A stretch of DNA of 12,896 nucleotides from Verrucomicrobia bacterium UBA740 (lineage in GTDB: Bacteria; Verrucomicrobiota; Kiritimatiellia; RFP12; UBA1067). Made by a program: the position numbers and the translations under genes. Below, in pieces: positions 1 to 6,419 of this stretch. The notes beneath the pieces were generated by a model. It saw only the letters and a program-made list of their open reading frames with translations, did no database searches and had not been told where the DNA came from. Each line of letters starts with the position of its first letter. Positions within the stretch are counted from its first letter, which is position 1. The stretch covers positions 1,856 to 14,751 of the forward strand of contig DBKW01000061.1 of the NCBI GenBank assembly GCA_002298665.1, in the 5' to 3' direction.

Positions 1-1447
1 TGCCGTCCAGCGCCTGCGCCATGAGCGGCGTCAGCGTGAAGGAGACGAGCAGCGAGGCGAAGGTGGACGCCGTCACGACGATGGCGAACGGCACGAAGAA
101 GCGCCCGGCCATCGTCTTCATCGTGGCGATCGGCAGGAAGACCACCACGTTCGTCAGGGCGGAAGCGGCGACGGCGAGCGCGATTTCGTCCGTCGCCTTC
201 ATGACGTTTCCGGGCTTGGCGACGATGTTTTCCAGCACGACGATGGAGTTCGCCACGAGGATGCCCACGGAAATGCCGATCGCGTTCATCGTGATGACGT
301 TGGCGGTGTAGCCGTAGAGCGTGAAGGCGATGAGGGAGATGACGATGGTGATCGGGATGGAAACGAACGCCGTGAGCGCCGTGCGCCAGTCCGAAAGGAA
401 GAGCAGCAGGACGAGGCCCGTCAGGAGCACGCCCTGCCAAATGGAGCTGACGCCGCCGGCGACCGTCTCGTGAACATAGGCACCCTCGTCGCGTATCCAG
501 CCCAGCCGCATGCCCCCGGGCAGGTTTTGCCGCGCGAGATCGAACGCCGCGCGGATGCCCTCCACCGTCTTGGCGGCGTTGGCTTCGCCGCGCTTGGTGA
601 TTTTGACGACGATGGCCGGTTTCCCGTCGCTGAAGGCGTAGGATTCGGGGCGCTGCGTGCCGAAGGAGAACGTCGCCACGTCGCGCAGGTACACGCGATT
701 GCCGCGCGGCGAACCGAGCTCGATCTCGCCCAGACGGTCGGGCGTCGCCGCTTCGGCGTCGTAGGTTATGGAGAATTCGCGCGTATGGTCCGAAATCTGC
801 CCGGACGGCACCTTGACGTTGCCCTTGCCGACTTTGTTGACGACTTCCGCGAGCGTGAGGCCCGCGGCGGACAACTTCTCGCGGTCCACGGAAACGACGA
901 CCTCGCGTTCCTCGCCGCCCACCAGATCCACGCTCGCGACGCCGGAAACGGCCGAAAAGCGGTCCGAGAGGTTCTGGTCGGCGTAATCGTACAGTTCGTC
1001 GACGCCGTAGTTGCCCGTCAGGACGACCGTCACGACCGGGATGGCGTTCATGTCGTACTTCAGGATCTGCGGCTTGTCGGCGCCGTCCGGCAGGTCGCCC
1101 TCGATGGCGCTCACCTTCTCGCGCACGTCCGACGCGGCCACGTTCTGGTCGCGTCCCAGTTCGAACTCCAGCAGAACCTGGCAGAAGTTGTTCGCGCACG
1201 TCGCCGTCATGTGCTTGAGCCCGTCCACCTGCACGACGGCGTCCTCGATGGGCTTGACGACGGACGTCTCGATTTCCTCCGGCGAAGCGCCGGGATACGT
1301 CACCGTGACCGTGACATAGGGGATCGTCACGTTCGGCAGGGTGTCGATGCCCATCGTGCGCACGGCCAGAAAGCCGAACATCATCAGCACGATGAGGCCG
1401 ACCAGCGTCAGAATCGGCTTCTTGATCGCGGTGTCACTTAGTATCAT
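1..1447 (-). CDS. RND-family efflux permease (HAE1/AcrB-like), N-terminal part, truncated by window edge
   Basis: Inner-membrane pump subunit of a tripartite efflux system. About 482 codons are visible; the family is usually about 1000-1050 residues, so the gene continues past the left edge. The start ATG (1445-1447) lies inside the adaptor gene, overlapping it by 14 nt. Translating the minus strand gives TM1 near residues 8-30, a periplasmic porter domain to about 330 (PGASPEEIE, then VDREKLSAAGLTLAEV), then TM2 (about 336-351), TM3 (359-378), TM4 (387-405) and the following helices, stopping in LTPLMAQALDG. This order and the motif GILVANSIVVLENI identify the family. The TM4 motif normally reads LVDDAIVV; the two aspartates (AcrB D407/D408) are replaced by A399 and N400, so the usual proton relay is absent. 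Substrate is unknown. An atypical ion coupling or a sub-family lacking these residues is possible. Family assignment is secure. Confidence 0.95.
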   Translation of the reverse strand, partial: MILSDTAIKKPILTLVGLIVLMMFGFLAVRTMGIDTLPNVTIPYVTVTVTYPGASPEEIETSVVKPIEDAVVQVDGLKHMTATCANNFCQVLLEFELGRDQNVAASDVREKVSAIEGDLPDGADKPQILKYDMNAIPVVTVVLTGNYGVDELYDYADQNLSDRFSAVSGVASVDLVGGEEREVVVSVDREKLSAAGLTLAEVVNKVGKGNVKVPSGQISDHTREFSITYDAEAATPDRLGEIELGSPRGNRVYLRDVATFSFGTQRPESYAFSDGKPAIVVKITKRGEANAAKTVEGIRAAFDLARQNLPGGMRLGWIRDEGAYVHETVAGGVSSIWQGVLLTGLVLLLFLSDWRTALTAFVSIPITIVISLIAFTLYGYTANVITMNAIGISVGILVANSIVVLENIVAKPGNVMKATDEIALAVAASALTNVVVFLPIATMKTMAGRFFVPFAIVVTASTFASLLVSFTLTPLMAQALDG

Positions 1448-2549
1448 GGCTGACCCTCACTTCGTCGCCTTCGTTCACCAGGAGCATGCCTTCCACGATC
1501 AGCGCGTCCGTATCCGCCAGGTGCGGCGCGCGGATTTCGCGCCATCCGTCCTGCTCGAGCCCCGCCTCCACCGCCACGCGCACGACTTTGCCGTCCACGA
1601 CCTTGAAGAGGGACTCTTTTCCGCCGCGCCGGGCGACCGCCGTAGCCGGGACGGCCTGCCCCTTGCGCCGGGCGAAGACGACGCGTCCGTCCACCAGCAT
1701 CCCCGGCGCGTACGTCGTGCCGGCCGGCAGGATCGTGCGCACCTCGAACGTCCGCGTGGTCGGGTCCACGCGCGGCGATTTGTAGGTGACGCGCGCGGCG
1801 CGGGCGACCCCGTTCGTCTCCTGCAGGAGGATTTCCGTCCGTCCCACTATCACCGCCCCGTAGTGCGCGGCATTGAGCGCGAAGCTCGCCTCCAGCGTCG
1901 TCGGGTCGTCCAGCGCGAAGACCGGCACCCCCGGCCCCACATAATCCCCGGCATCCTTGTATTTGTGCGTCAAAACGCCGTCAAACGGAGCCGAAACCGT
2001 CGAATCGGACAGGTTCTTGCGGGCGACGGCGAGTCCCGATTCCGCCTTGGTGACACCCGCCTGGCCCGCTTCCGCCGCGGCGGCCGTGGTTTTCGCGGCG
2101 ACATCGGCGCGTTCCCACTGGTCCTTCGTGACCGCGCCGGACGCAAAGAGCCGCTTCATGCGCACGGCGTCCAGGGACGCCTTCTCGTTCTGCACGCGCG
2201 CCTGCTCCAATTGCGCCTTCGCCAGCCGCAAGTCGTCCGTCGCCGCCCGCACGGCATTGGCCAGATTCTCCCGGTCCACGCGGAAAAGCGGCATCCCTTG
2301 CTTGACGTACTCCCCTTCCTCGACGAGAATCGCGTCGATCGTCCCGGGTATGCGCGCGGAAATCGTCGCCGAATTCTTCGTGCGGACCGTCCCCTGCACG
2401 CCCAATTCGTCCGAAAACGGGACGTTCCGGCGCACCTGCCCGACCTTCACGAGCGGACGCGTCTCGACGGGTTCCGGAGCCGCCTTGTCGCACCCCTCCG
2501 TCGCGAGAAGAATCCCCGCCGCCAAACCTAGAATGCTTTTCAACTTCAT
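1434..2549 (-). CDS. Periplasmic adaptor (membrane fusion protein, HlyD/AcrA family) of RND efflux pump
   Basis: A 371-aa adaptor that bridges the permease and the outer-membrane channel. I chose ATG 2547-2549 because it overlaps the upstream stop as ATGA and begins a signal sequence (MKLKSILGLAAGILLATEGC). A lipidated Cys20 is possible, but the lipobox (T-E-G-C) is atypical. In order, it has a first lipoyl half-motif (ISARIPGTIDAILVEEGEYV), a helical hairpin rich in Ala, Lys and Glu (about residues 100-175), a second lipoyl half-motif (STVSAPFDGVLTHKYKDAGD), and then beta-barrel and membrane-proximal domains (RTFEVRTILPAGTTYAPGM, VPATAV). This is the standard AcrA/MexA layout and length. The reading frame stays open for about 450 codons upstream of this start, over the outer-membrane gene, but that part looks like a G+C-driven shadow with no adaptor features. 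The gene is translationally coupled on both sides. Confidence 0.95.
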   Translation of the reverse strand: MKLKSILGLAAGILLATEGCDKAAPEPVETRPLVKVGQVRRNVPFSDELGVQGTVRTKNSATISARIPGTIDAILVEEGEYVKQGMPLFRVDRENLANAVRAATDDLRLAKAQLEQARVQNEKASLDAVRMKRLFASGAVTKDQWERADVAAKTTAAAAEAGQAGVTKAESGLAVARKNLSDSTVSAPFDGVLTHKYKDAGDYVGPGVPVFALDDPTTLEASFALNAAHYGAVIVGRTEILLQETNGVARAARVTYKSPRVDPTTRTFEVRTILPAGTTYAPGMLVDGRVVFARRKGQAVPATAVARRGGKESLFKVVDGKVVRVAVEAGLEQDGWREIRAPHLADTDALIVEGMLLVNEGDEVRVSHDTK

Positions 2550-3946
2550 TTCTCGATCTCCTCGAAAATACCCAAACCCATCGTCTGGCGCAGAACGACT
2601 TCCGCCAAGGCGGACGAGTAGTCCATCGCCGCATACTGCACGCGCGCGGCATCCCGCACGGCCAATTTGTCCAAGACCGTGGAAAGCGTCTCCTCGCCCT
2701 CGCTGAACCGCAGATCCGTTTCGGCATAGTCGGTTTCGGCGGCGCGCCGGGCCTGCGCGGCGGCTTCCAGTTCCAGTCCGCAGCGCTTCCAGTTGCGGTA
2801 GGCTTCGGCGACGCCCGTCACGACCGCCAGCATGCGGTCCTCCTGCAGCTTGAATTCCGCCTCCCGCTTCGCGCGCGCGGCCCGGTAGTCCTGCACCGTG
2901 CGGAAGCCCTCGAAGGCGGACCACGTGGCCGTGAGCCCGCCGCCCCAGCCGTGTATCGCCGAGGCGGCGACCCCCTGGTTTATCCCGCCGCCGCCCAAGA
3001 GCACGTTCGGCAGGAACCCCGCCAACGCCTCGATGACCTGCGCTTTGCGCAGGGCGATCGTCTGGTCGCCCGCGTACAGGTCCTTGCGCGCGAGCAGCCC
3101 CCGCCACACGCATTCCTCCACGGAAAGCCCCGCCAGCGCCGGACTCCGCACGGCCAGCAGACTGTCGCCGACGAAGAGATTCCCGTCCTTTTGAGCCGTC
3201 AACGGCCAGAAATCGGCTATTTCGCACAGTTTCATGCGCGCATTTTCCCGCTGGTCCCGCGCTTCCTGCAAGTGGAGGAGTCCATCCGCCAGACGCGCCT
3301 GCGCCCGTTCCCGGTCGCCCTTGAGCGCATACCCCTCGTCCGCGAGGCGGTCCACCCGGTTCGTCAGCGCCCGGTCGCTCGCGATCTGCGCCCGGTACGT
3401 TTCCATGAGCCGTTCGGCGACGACGGCGCGATAGAAAAGCGCCGCGACTTGCGCGTCCAGAACCTCCCGCGCCCGGTCGCGGACAATGTCGCGTATGCGC
3501 ACGCCGTAGGCGCTTTCGGCGAACATCGTCCAGGCCACCGGCGTGAACACGGGCTGGGTCAGCATAAGCGACTGCTGGTGCGCCCAAAGGCGGTTGCCCT
3601 GGAACGCCACGGGCGAAAGCGCCGGCATGTCGGAGCGTCCGTGCAGAACCTCGCGCCCGAAGGACGCCTCGACCTGCGGAAGAAACACCGAAAACGCCGC
3701 GGCGCGGTCTATCCGCGCCAAAGAGGCGGCAAGTTCGTCTTCCGTCAGCTTCAGCGTCCGGGTCCGCGCCCGTTCCAGGACCTGTTCCAGACGGTAGGGC
3801 GGCGGATTGCTCGCGACCCACTCCGCCGTCTCGGCCGTCAGCCGCGACCGAAACGCCGCGCTCGCGGCTTCCCGTTCTTCGCGTCCCGGGTTCGCGCATC
3901 CCCACACGAGCAGGAGCAGCCCCAGAAATGGATATATTGGCTTCAT
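2546..3946 (-). CDS. Outer-membrane factor (TolC/OprM-like efflux channel), probable lipoprotein
   Basis: A 466-aa outer-membrane channel component, first gene of the pump operon. The N-terminus MKPIYPFLGLLLLVWGC looks like a lipoprotein signal with Cys17 as the acylation site, as in OprM-type factors. The two-fold repeat typical of the family is visible: LEQVLERARTRTLKLTEDE then FLPQVEASFG near residues 53-97, and again LRKAQVIEALAGFLPNVLLG in the second half. Both halves contain long Ala/Arg/Glu helices expected to form the periplasmic alpha-barrel. The stop (2546-2548) overlaps the adaptor start as ATGA. No strong Shine-Dalgarno is close to the ATG; AGAAGGG at 3960-3966 is 13 nt away and falls inside a direct repeat. 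Family is clear; the exported substrate cannot be inferred. Confidence 0.93.
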   Translation of the reverse strand: MKPIYPFLGLLLLVWGCANPGREEREAASAAFRSRLTAETAEWVASNPPPYRLEQVLERARTRTLKLTEDELAASLARIDRAAAFSVFLPQVEASFGREVLHGRSDMPALSPVAFQGNRLWAHQQSLMLTQPVFTPVAWTMFAESAYGVRIRDIVRDRAREVLDAQVAALFYRAVVAERLMETYRAQIASDRALTNRVDRLADEGYALKGDRERAQARLADGLLHLQEARDQRENARMKLCEIADFWPLTAQKDGNLFVGDSLLAVRSPALAGLSVEECVWRGLLARKDLYAGDQTIALRKAQVIEALAGFLPNVLLGGGGINQGVAASAIHGWGGGLTATWSAFEGFRTVQDYRAARAKREAEFKLQEDRMLAVVTGVAEAYRNWKRCGLELEAAAQARRAAETDYAETDLRFSEGEETLSTVLDKLAVRDAARVQYAAMDYSSALAEVVLRQTMGLGIFEEIEK

Positions 3947-3959
3947 TTCGACATCAAAT

Positions 3960-3979
3960 CCCTTCTAGTACCCTTCTAG
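3960..3979. repeat. Tandem 9-bp direct repeat in the pump operon leader
   Basis: CCCTTCTAG occurs twice (3960-3968 and 3971-3979) with an 11-bp period, about one helical turn. It lies between the predicted -10 box and the start codon of the outer-membrane factor. On the coding strand each copy contains AGAAGGG, so one copy could serve as a distant Shine-Dalgarno, or the pair could be an operator overlapping the transcribed leader. The repeat is directly visible; either role is inference. Confidence 0.5.
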
Positions 3980-3988
3980 ATGACACCT

Positions 3989-4016
3989 ATTATATCAAAT
4001 TCTCCGCCCTTTCCAA
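3989..4016 (-). promoter_or_regulatory. Sigma70-type promoter of the efflux operon
   Basis: On the minus strand a perfect -10 TATAAT (3989-3994) is preceded, after a 16-bp spacer, by TTGGAA (4011-4016), which matches 4 of 6 bases of the -35 consensus. Transcription would start about 35 nt before the outer-membrane-factor ATG. The surroundings are unusually A+T-rich for this sequence. The last unit of the 22-bp-period array ends 12 bp upstream of the -35 box. Confidence 0.65.
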
Positions 4017-4028
4017 AGCACTTCTTCT

Positions 4029-4109
4029 CCTTCCCGCCGGGACGGGGTACCCGTTGCGCCGGAACGGCGATGCCGTTGCGCCGGAACCGCCACCCCGTTG
4101 CGCCGGAAC
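4029..4109. repeat. Array of four 15-bp elements at exact 22-bp spacing upstream of the efflux operon
   Basis: The element CCGTTGCGCCGGAAC is found three times without mismatch at 4051-4065, 4073-4087 and 4095-4109. A degenerate fourth copy (11 of 15 matches) lies at 4029-4043, exactly in phase. The 7-bp spacers differ in sequence (4044-4050, 4066-4072, 4088-4094). A fixed 22-bp period, about two helical turns, with conserved cores and free spacers is what repeated protein-binding sites on one face of DNA would look like. The array fills the gap between the upstream gene's terminator and this operon's -35 box. It is too short and too closely spaced for a CRISPR. The function is inferred. Confidence 0.85.
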
Positions 4110-4139
4110 AAAAAGCCACCGGCCGTGGGGACCGGTGGC
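4110..4139 (-). terminator. Rho-independent terminator of the DUF3034-like gene
   Basis: On the minus strand an 8-bp stem, GCCACCGG (4132-4139) pairing with CCGGTGGC (4115-4122) around a 9-nt loop, is followed directly by five T residues (4110-4114). It lies 30 nt beyond the stop codon of the outer-membrane barrel gene. A weaker stem, TAGATAG (4142-4148) with CTATCTA (4161-4167), sits between the stop codon and this terminator. Confidence 0.85.
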
Positions 4140-4168
4140 ACTAGATAGGTTGTAGTGTGGCTATCTAA

Positions 4169-5035
4169 TCAAAACTGGTATTGCGCGCTGAAGACAAGGC
4201 CGCTGCCGACGCCGAGGTTCTTCGCGCTGCCGTCACGGTAGAACTTGTCCTTGTCGCCCGTGACCGCATAGGCGCCCACCAGCGTCAGCTTCGGCGTCAC
4301 GAACCACGCGACGTGTCCGTCATAGTAGTCGTGGTTGCGGATGCCGTCGCCCACATCGGCGCCGTTCTTGTATTCGAAGCCGATCGCGATGTTCTTGGCC
4401 GGGAGGATGTCGACGTTGGCGAAGTACGACACGTCATAGTGGTTGTGGCCCACGACGCCGTTCACGACTTCGTCCGTATAGAGGAGGCCGGCGGAGAGCA
4501 GGACGGGGACGGGCGTCTGGGTGATGAGCTTCGAGGCGACGATGTAGGCGTCCCAGCCGTCGTTATCGAGCCCCAGCGCGTCCACGGTCTTGGAGTCCGT
4601 GTACTTGTAGACGCCGCCCACGGCGATCGCCGGCACCCACACCGTATCGAAGGCGTTTTCGTCCAGGAACCGGAACTTCGCGCCGACGTTATGCGTGTTG
4701 ATGGACTTGTCGCCGTACTTGTGCGCGTTTATGAAGCCGTAGCCGTAGGAGACCTCGAGGCGGTTGGCGAAGGTCAGCGCGGCGGATGTCGCCCACCAGT
4801 CGATGCCCGCGTCGGCCAGGTTCACGTACCACGCGCCGACCTGCGGCTTGGAGACGATGCCGTTCAAGTTGCTCGTCGCGCCGCCTTCCCACGGCAGACC
4901 CGCCGTATACGCGAGCGGGTTGAAGGCGATACCGCCCGTACCCTGCAGGTTGTTGAGCGGAACGCCCGCGAACGAACCCAGCGACAACGCCGCGAACGCG
5001 GCAGCCCAAACAATCTTTTTCGTATCTTTCTTCAT
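4169..5035 (-). CDS. Outer-membrane beta-barrel protein, DUF3034 family
   Basis: A 288-aa exported protein. The start is supported by AAAGGA (5044-5049) 8 nt before the ATG and by a classic signal peptide, MKKDTKKIVWAAAFAALS, with likely cleavage near GSFA. The mature part opens with LNNLQGTGGIAFNPLAYTAG and continues with alternating aromatic/polar strands: GAWYVNLADAG, RLEVSYGYGF, NVGAKFRFL, WVPAIAVGGVYKYT, DAYIVASKL, IAIGFEYKNGADVG, DYYDGHVAWFVTPKLTLVGAY. It ends in Phe (SAQYQF), the outer-membrane insertion signal. The order of these segments matches my recollection of DUF3034 proteins, whose function is unknown. It is monocistronic, with its own terminator. A general porin-like barrel is the alternative. 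Membrane location is more certain than the family name. Confidence 0.8.
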   Translation of the reverse strand: MKKDTKKIVWAAAFAALSLGSFAGVPLNNLQGTGGIAFNPLAYTAGLPWEGGATSNLNGIVSKPQVGAWYVNLADAGIDWWATSAALTFANRLEVSYGYGFINAHKYGDKSINTHNVGAKFRFLDENAFDTVWVPAIAVGGVYKYTDSKTVDALGLDNDGWDAYIVASKLITQTPVPVLLSAGLLYTDEVVNGVVGHNHYDVSYFANVDILPAKNIAIGFEYKNGADVGDGIRNHDYYDGHVAWFVTPKLTLVGAYAVTGDKDKFYRDGSAKNLGVGSGLVFSAQYQF

Positions 5036-5091
5036 GTTCTGTATCCTTTCATGTGAATGCCGCCCCTGCGGCGGACAACGCGGAATAGTTT

Positions 5092-5097
5092 ACTATA
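5092..5097 (-). promoter_or_regulatory. Possible -10 element of the barrel gene
   Basis: TATAGT on the minus strand lies in a short A+T-rich patch (about 5084-5110) some 57 nt before the start codon. No convincing -35 hexamer is visible at 16-18 bp. An inverted pair, ATTGGC (5108-5113) and GCCAAT (5134-5139), lies just upstream and could be a regulator site. Weak evidence. Confidence 0.3.
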
Positions 5098-5201
5098 TTT
5101 TTCGTTCATTGGCTAATCGGAAGTGGCAGCGTTCGCCAATAGGCGCTACCTATCGGTCGAAAGCCGCCCCTCTCGCCCGCCGGACGGCTCCGGTACGCGG
5201 C

Positions 5202-5239
5202 AAAAAAACGCGTGCGGACAGGATGTCCCATCCGCACGC
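5202..5239 (-). terminator. Rho-independent terminator closing the purH-to-lipoprotein operon
   Basis: A 9-bp perfect stem on the minus strand (5231-5239 with 5210-5218, arm GCGTGCGGA) with a 12-nt loop, followed by a run of seven T residues (5202-5208). It begins 24 nt after the stop codon of the small lipoprotein gene and marks the end of the six-gene unit. Confidence 0.92.
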
Positions 5240-5262
5240 ATTGGATTGTCCGCCCGGGCCGC

Positions 5263-5676
5263 CTAGTATTCGTCCGCGCGCTTGTAGCGGAAGGCGCGTT
5301 TCGGCGGGGGCTTGGGGGGCTTCTTGCGCGCGTCGACCGCGGCGCTTTCCGCCTTGCGCGCATGCACGAGGATGGTGCGACGGTAGCCGGCGCGCGCGAG
5401 ATAGTTGTGCTGGAACACCCAGGGCGCGCGGCGGTCCGTGTAGTCCTCGTCGATGAGGATATGGAGCGTCTCGTCCTTGGGGATGTCGTACTTCTCCAGA
5501 AGCGCGACCGCCTCGCCCGGCGACACGAACCGGTTGCGGAAGAGGATGCCGTTGCGCGAAAGGCGGAGGAGCGGGTGTGCCGCGTCGTATTCCAGGACTT
5601 CGGGGGCCGTCGTCTGGCATCCCGCCAGCCAGAGCCCGCCGACCAGCGCGAAAAGGGCGCAGATTGGGCGTTTCAT
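5263..5676 (-). CDS. Small lipoprotein with ExbD/TolR-like domain
   Basis: A 137-aa predicted lipoprotein. The ATG at 5674-5676 overlaps the kdsB stop as ATGA, and the N-terminus MKRPICALFALVGGLWLAGC has a textbook lipobox (LAGC, Cys20). The middle part (SPGEAVALLEKYDIPKDETL, then ILIDEDYTDRRAPWVFQHNY, then ARAGYRRTILVHARK) resembles the periplasmic domain of ExbD/TolR: a helix, a strand ending in an acidic loop, a helix, then a strand. There is no transmembrane anchor of the ExbD type; a lipid anchor would replace it. The tail is rich in Lys and Pro (KKPPKPPPKR). It is the last gene before the terminator. Its role is unknown; coupling to kdsB suggests an envelope function. The lipoprotein call is firm and the fold similarity tentative. 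Confidence 0.8.
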   Translation of the reverse strand: MKRPICALFALVGGLWLAGCQTTAPEVLEYDAAHPLLRLSRNGILFRNRFVSPGEAVALLEKYDIPKDETLHILIDEDYTDRRAPWVFQHNYLARAGYRRTILVHARKAESAAVDARKKPPKPPPKRAFRYKRADEY

Positions 5677-6419
5677 TTCCGCCGCGCCTCCAGAATGGCC
5701 GCCACGCGCGCCGCGTCTTCCGGCGTATCGACGCCCACGCCCTCGTCCTGGGCGCGCACGAGCGCGATCTGGGCGCCCATGTAAAGCGCCCGCAGCTGCT
5801 CGAGTTTCTCCGTCTTCTCGAGCGCGCAGGGCGGCTCGTCGATGTACCGCTTCAGGAAGGCGCCGCGGTAGGCGTAGATCCCCAGATGGCGCACATAAAG
5901 CCCCGAGGCGAAATCCGGCTCGCCGTCGCGGTCGCAGGGAATCGGCGCGCGCGAAAAGTAAAGCGCCCGCTCGTCCTTGTCCATGACGACCTTGACCACC
6001 GTGCGCGCCAGGAAATCCTCCTTGCGCACGAGCGGCGCGACGGCGGTGGCCATGTCCCACTTGGCGTCGAGCTTGAGCTTCAGGACCAGCGCGTCGATGA
6101 GCGCGGGGTCGATGAGCGGCTCGTCGCCCTGGATGTTCACGAGGATGTCGTCGTCCGCGAAATCGCCCGCGGCGCACGCAATCCGGTCCGTCCCGCTCGG
6201 CAGTTCGGAAGGCGTCATGACGGCGCGTCCGCCCTGGCGGGCGACCGCCTCGGCTATGCGTTCGTCGTCCGTCGCGACGAGGACTTCGTTCAGGCTTTGC
6301 GCCCGCTGGGCGGCCTCGACGACCCACGCCACCAGGGGCTTGCCCGCGAGCATCGCCAGCGGCTTGCCGGGGAAGCGGCTCGAGCCGAACCGGCTGGGGA
6401 TAATGCCATATGTCTTCAT
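5673..6419 (-). CDS. kdsB: 3-deoxy-manno-octulosonate cytidylyltransferase (CMP-KDO synthetase)
   Basis: Activates KDO with CTP to CMP-KDO in the cytoplasm for the lipopolysaccharide inner core. At 248 aa it has the normal family length. The landmarks are present in order: IIPSRFGSSRFPGKPL (6-21), the nucleotide-binding loop; SGTDR (75-79); NIQGDEP (95-101) with the metal-binding Asp; YFSRAPIP (154-161); RHLGIYAYR (177-185); LEKTEKLEQLRALYMG (200-215); and GVDTPED (229-235). The start ATG overlaps the stop of the preceding unknown gene as ATGA, and its own stop overlaps the lipoprotein start in the same way, so the three are translationally coupled. No missing residues were noticed. Confidence 0.97.
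   Translation of the reverse strand: MKTYGIIPSRFGSSRFPGKPLAMLAGKPLVAWVVEAAQRAQSLNEVLVATDDERIAEAVARQGGRAVMTPSELPSGTDRIACAAGDFADDDILVNIQGDEPLIDPALIDALVLKLKLDAKWDMATAVAPLVRKEDFLARTVVKVVMDKDERALYFSRAPIPCDRDGEPDFASGLYVRHLGIYAYRGAFLKRYIDEPPCALEKTEKLEQLRALYMGAQIALVRAQDEGVGVDTPEDAARVAAILEARRK

Noticed and set aside
1434..3905. 823-codon open frame on the minus strand running through the adaptor and back over the outer-membrane-factor gene
   Set aside because: Only the part from 2549 is adaptor-like. The upstream part is Gly/Arg/Ala-rich shadow sequence over a recognisable TolC-like gene in another frame.
4029..4109. CRISPR array
   Set aside because: The repeats are 15 bp with 7-bp spacers, far below CRISPR dimensions, and no cas genes are present.
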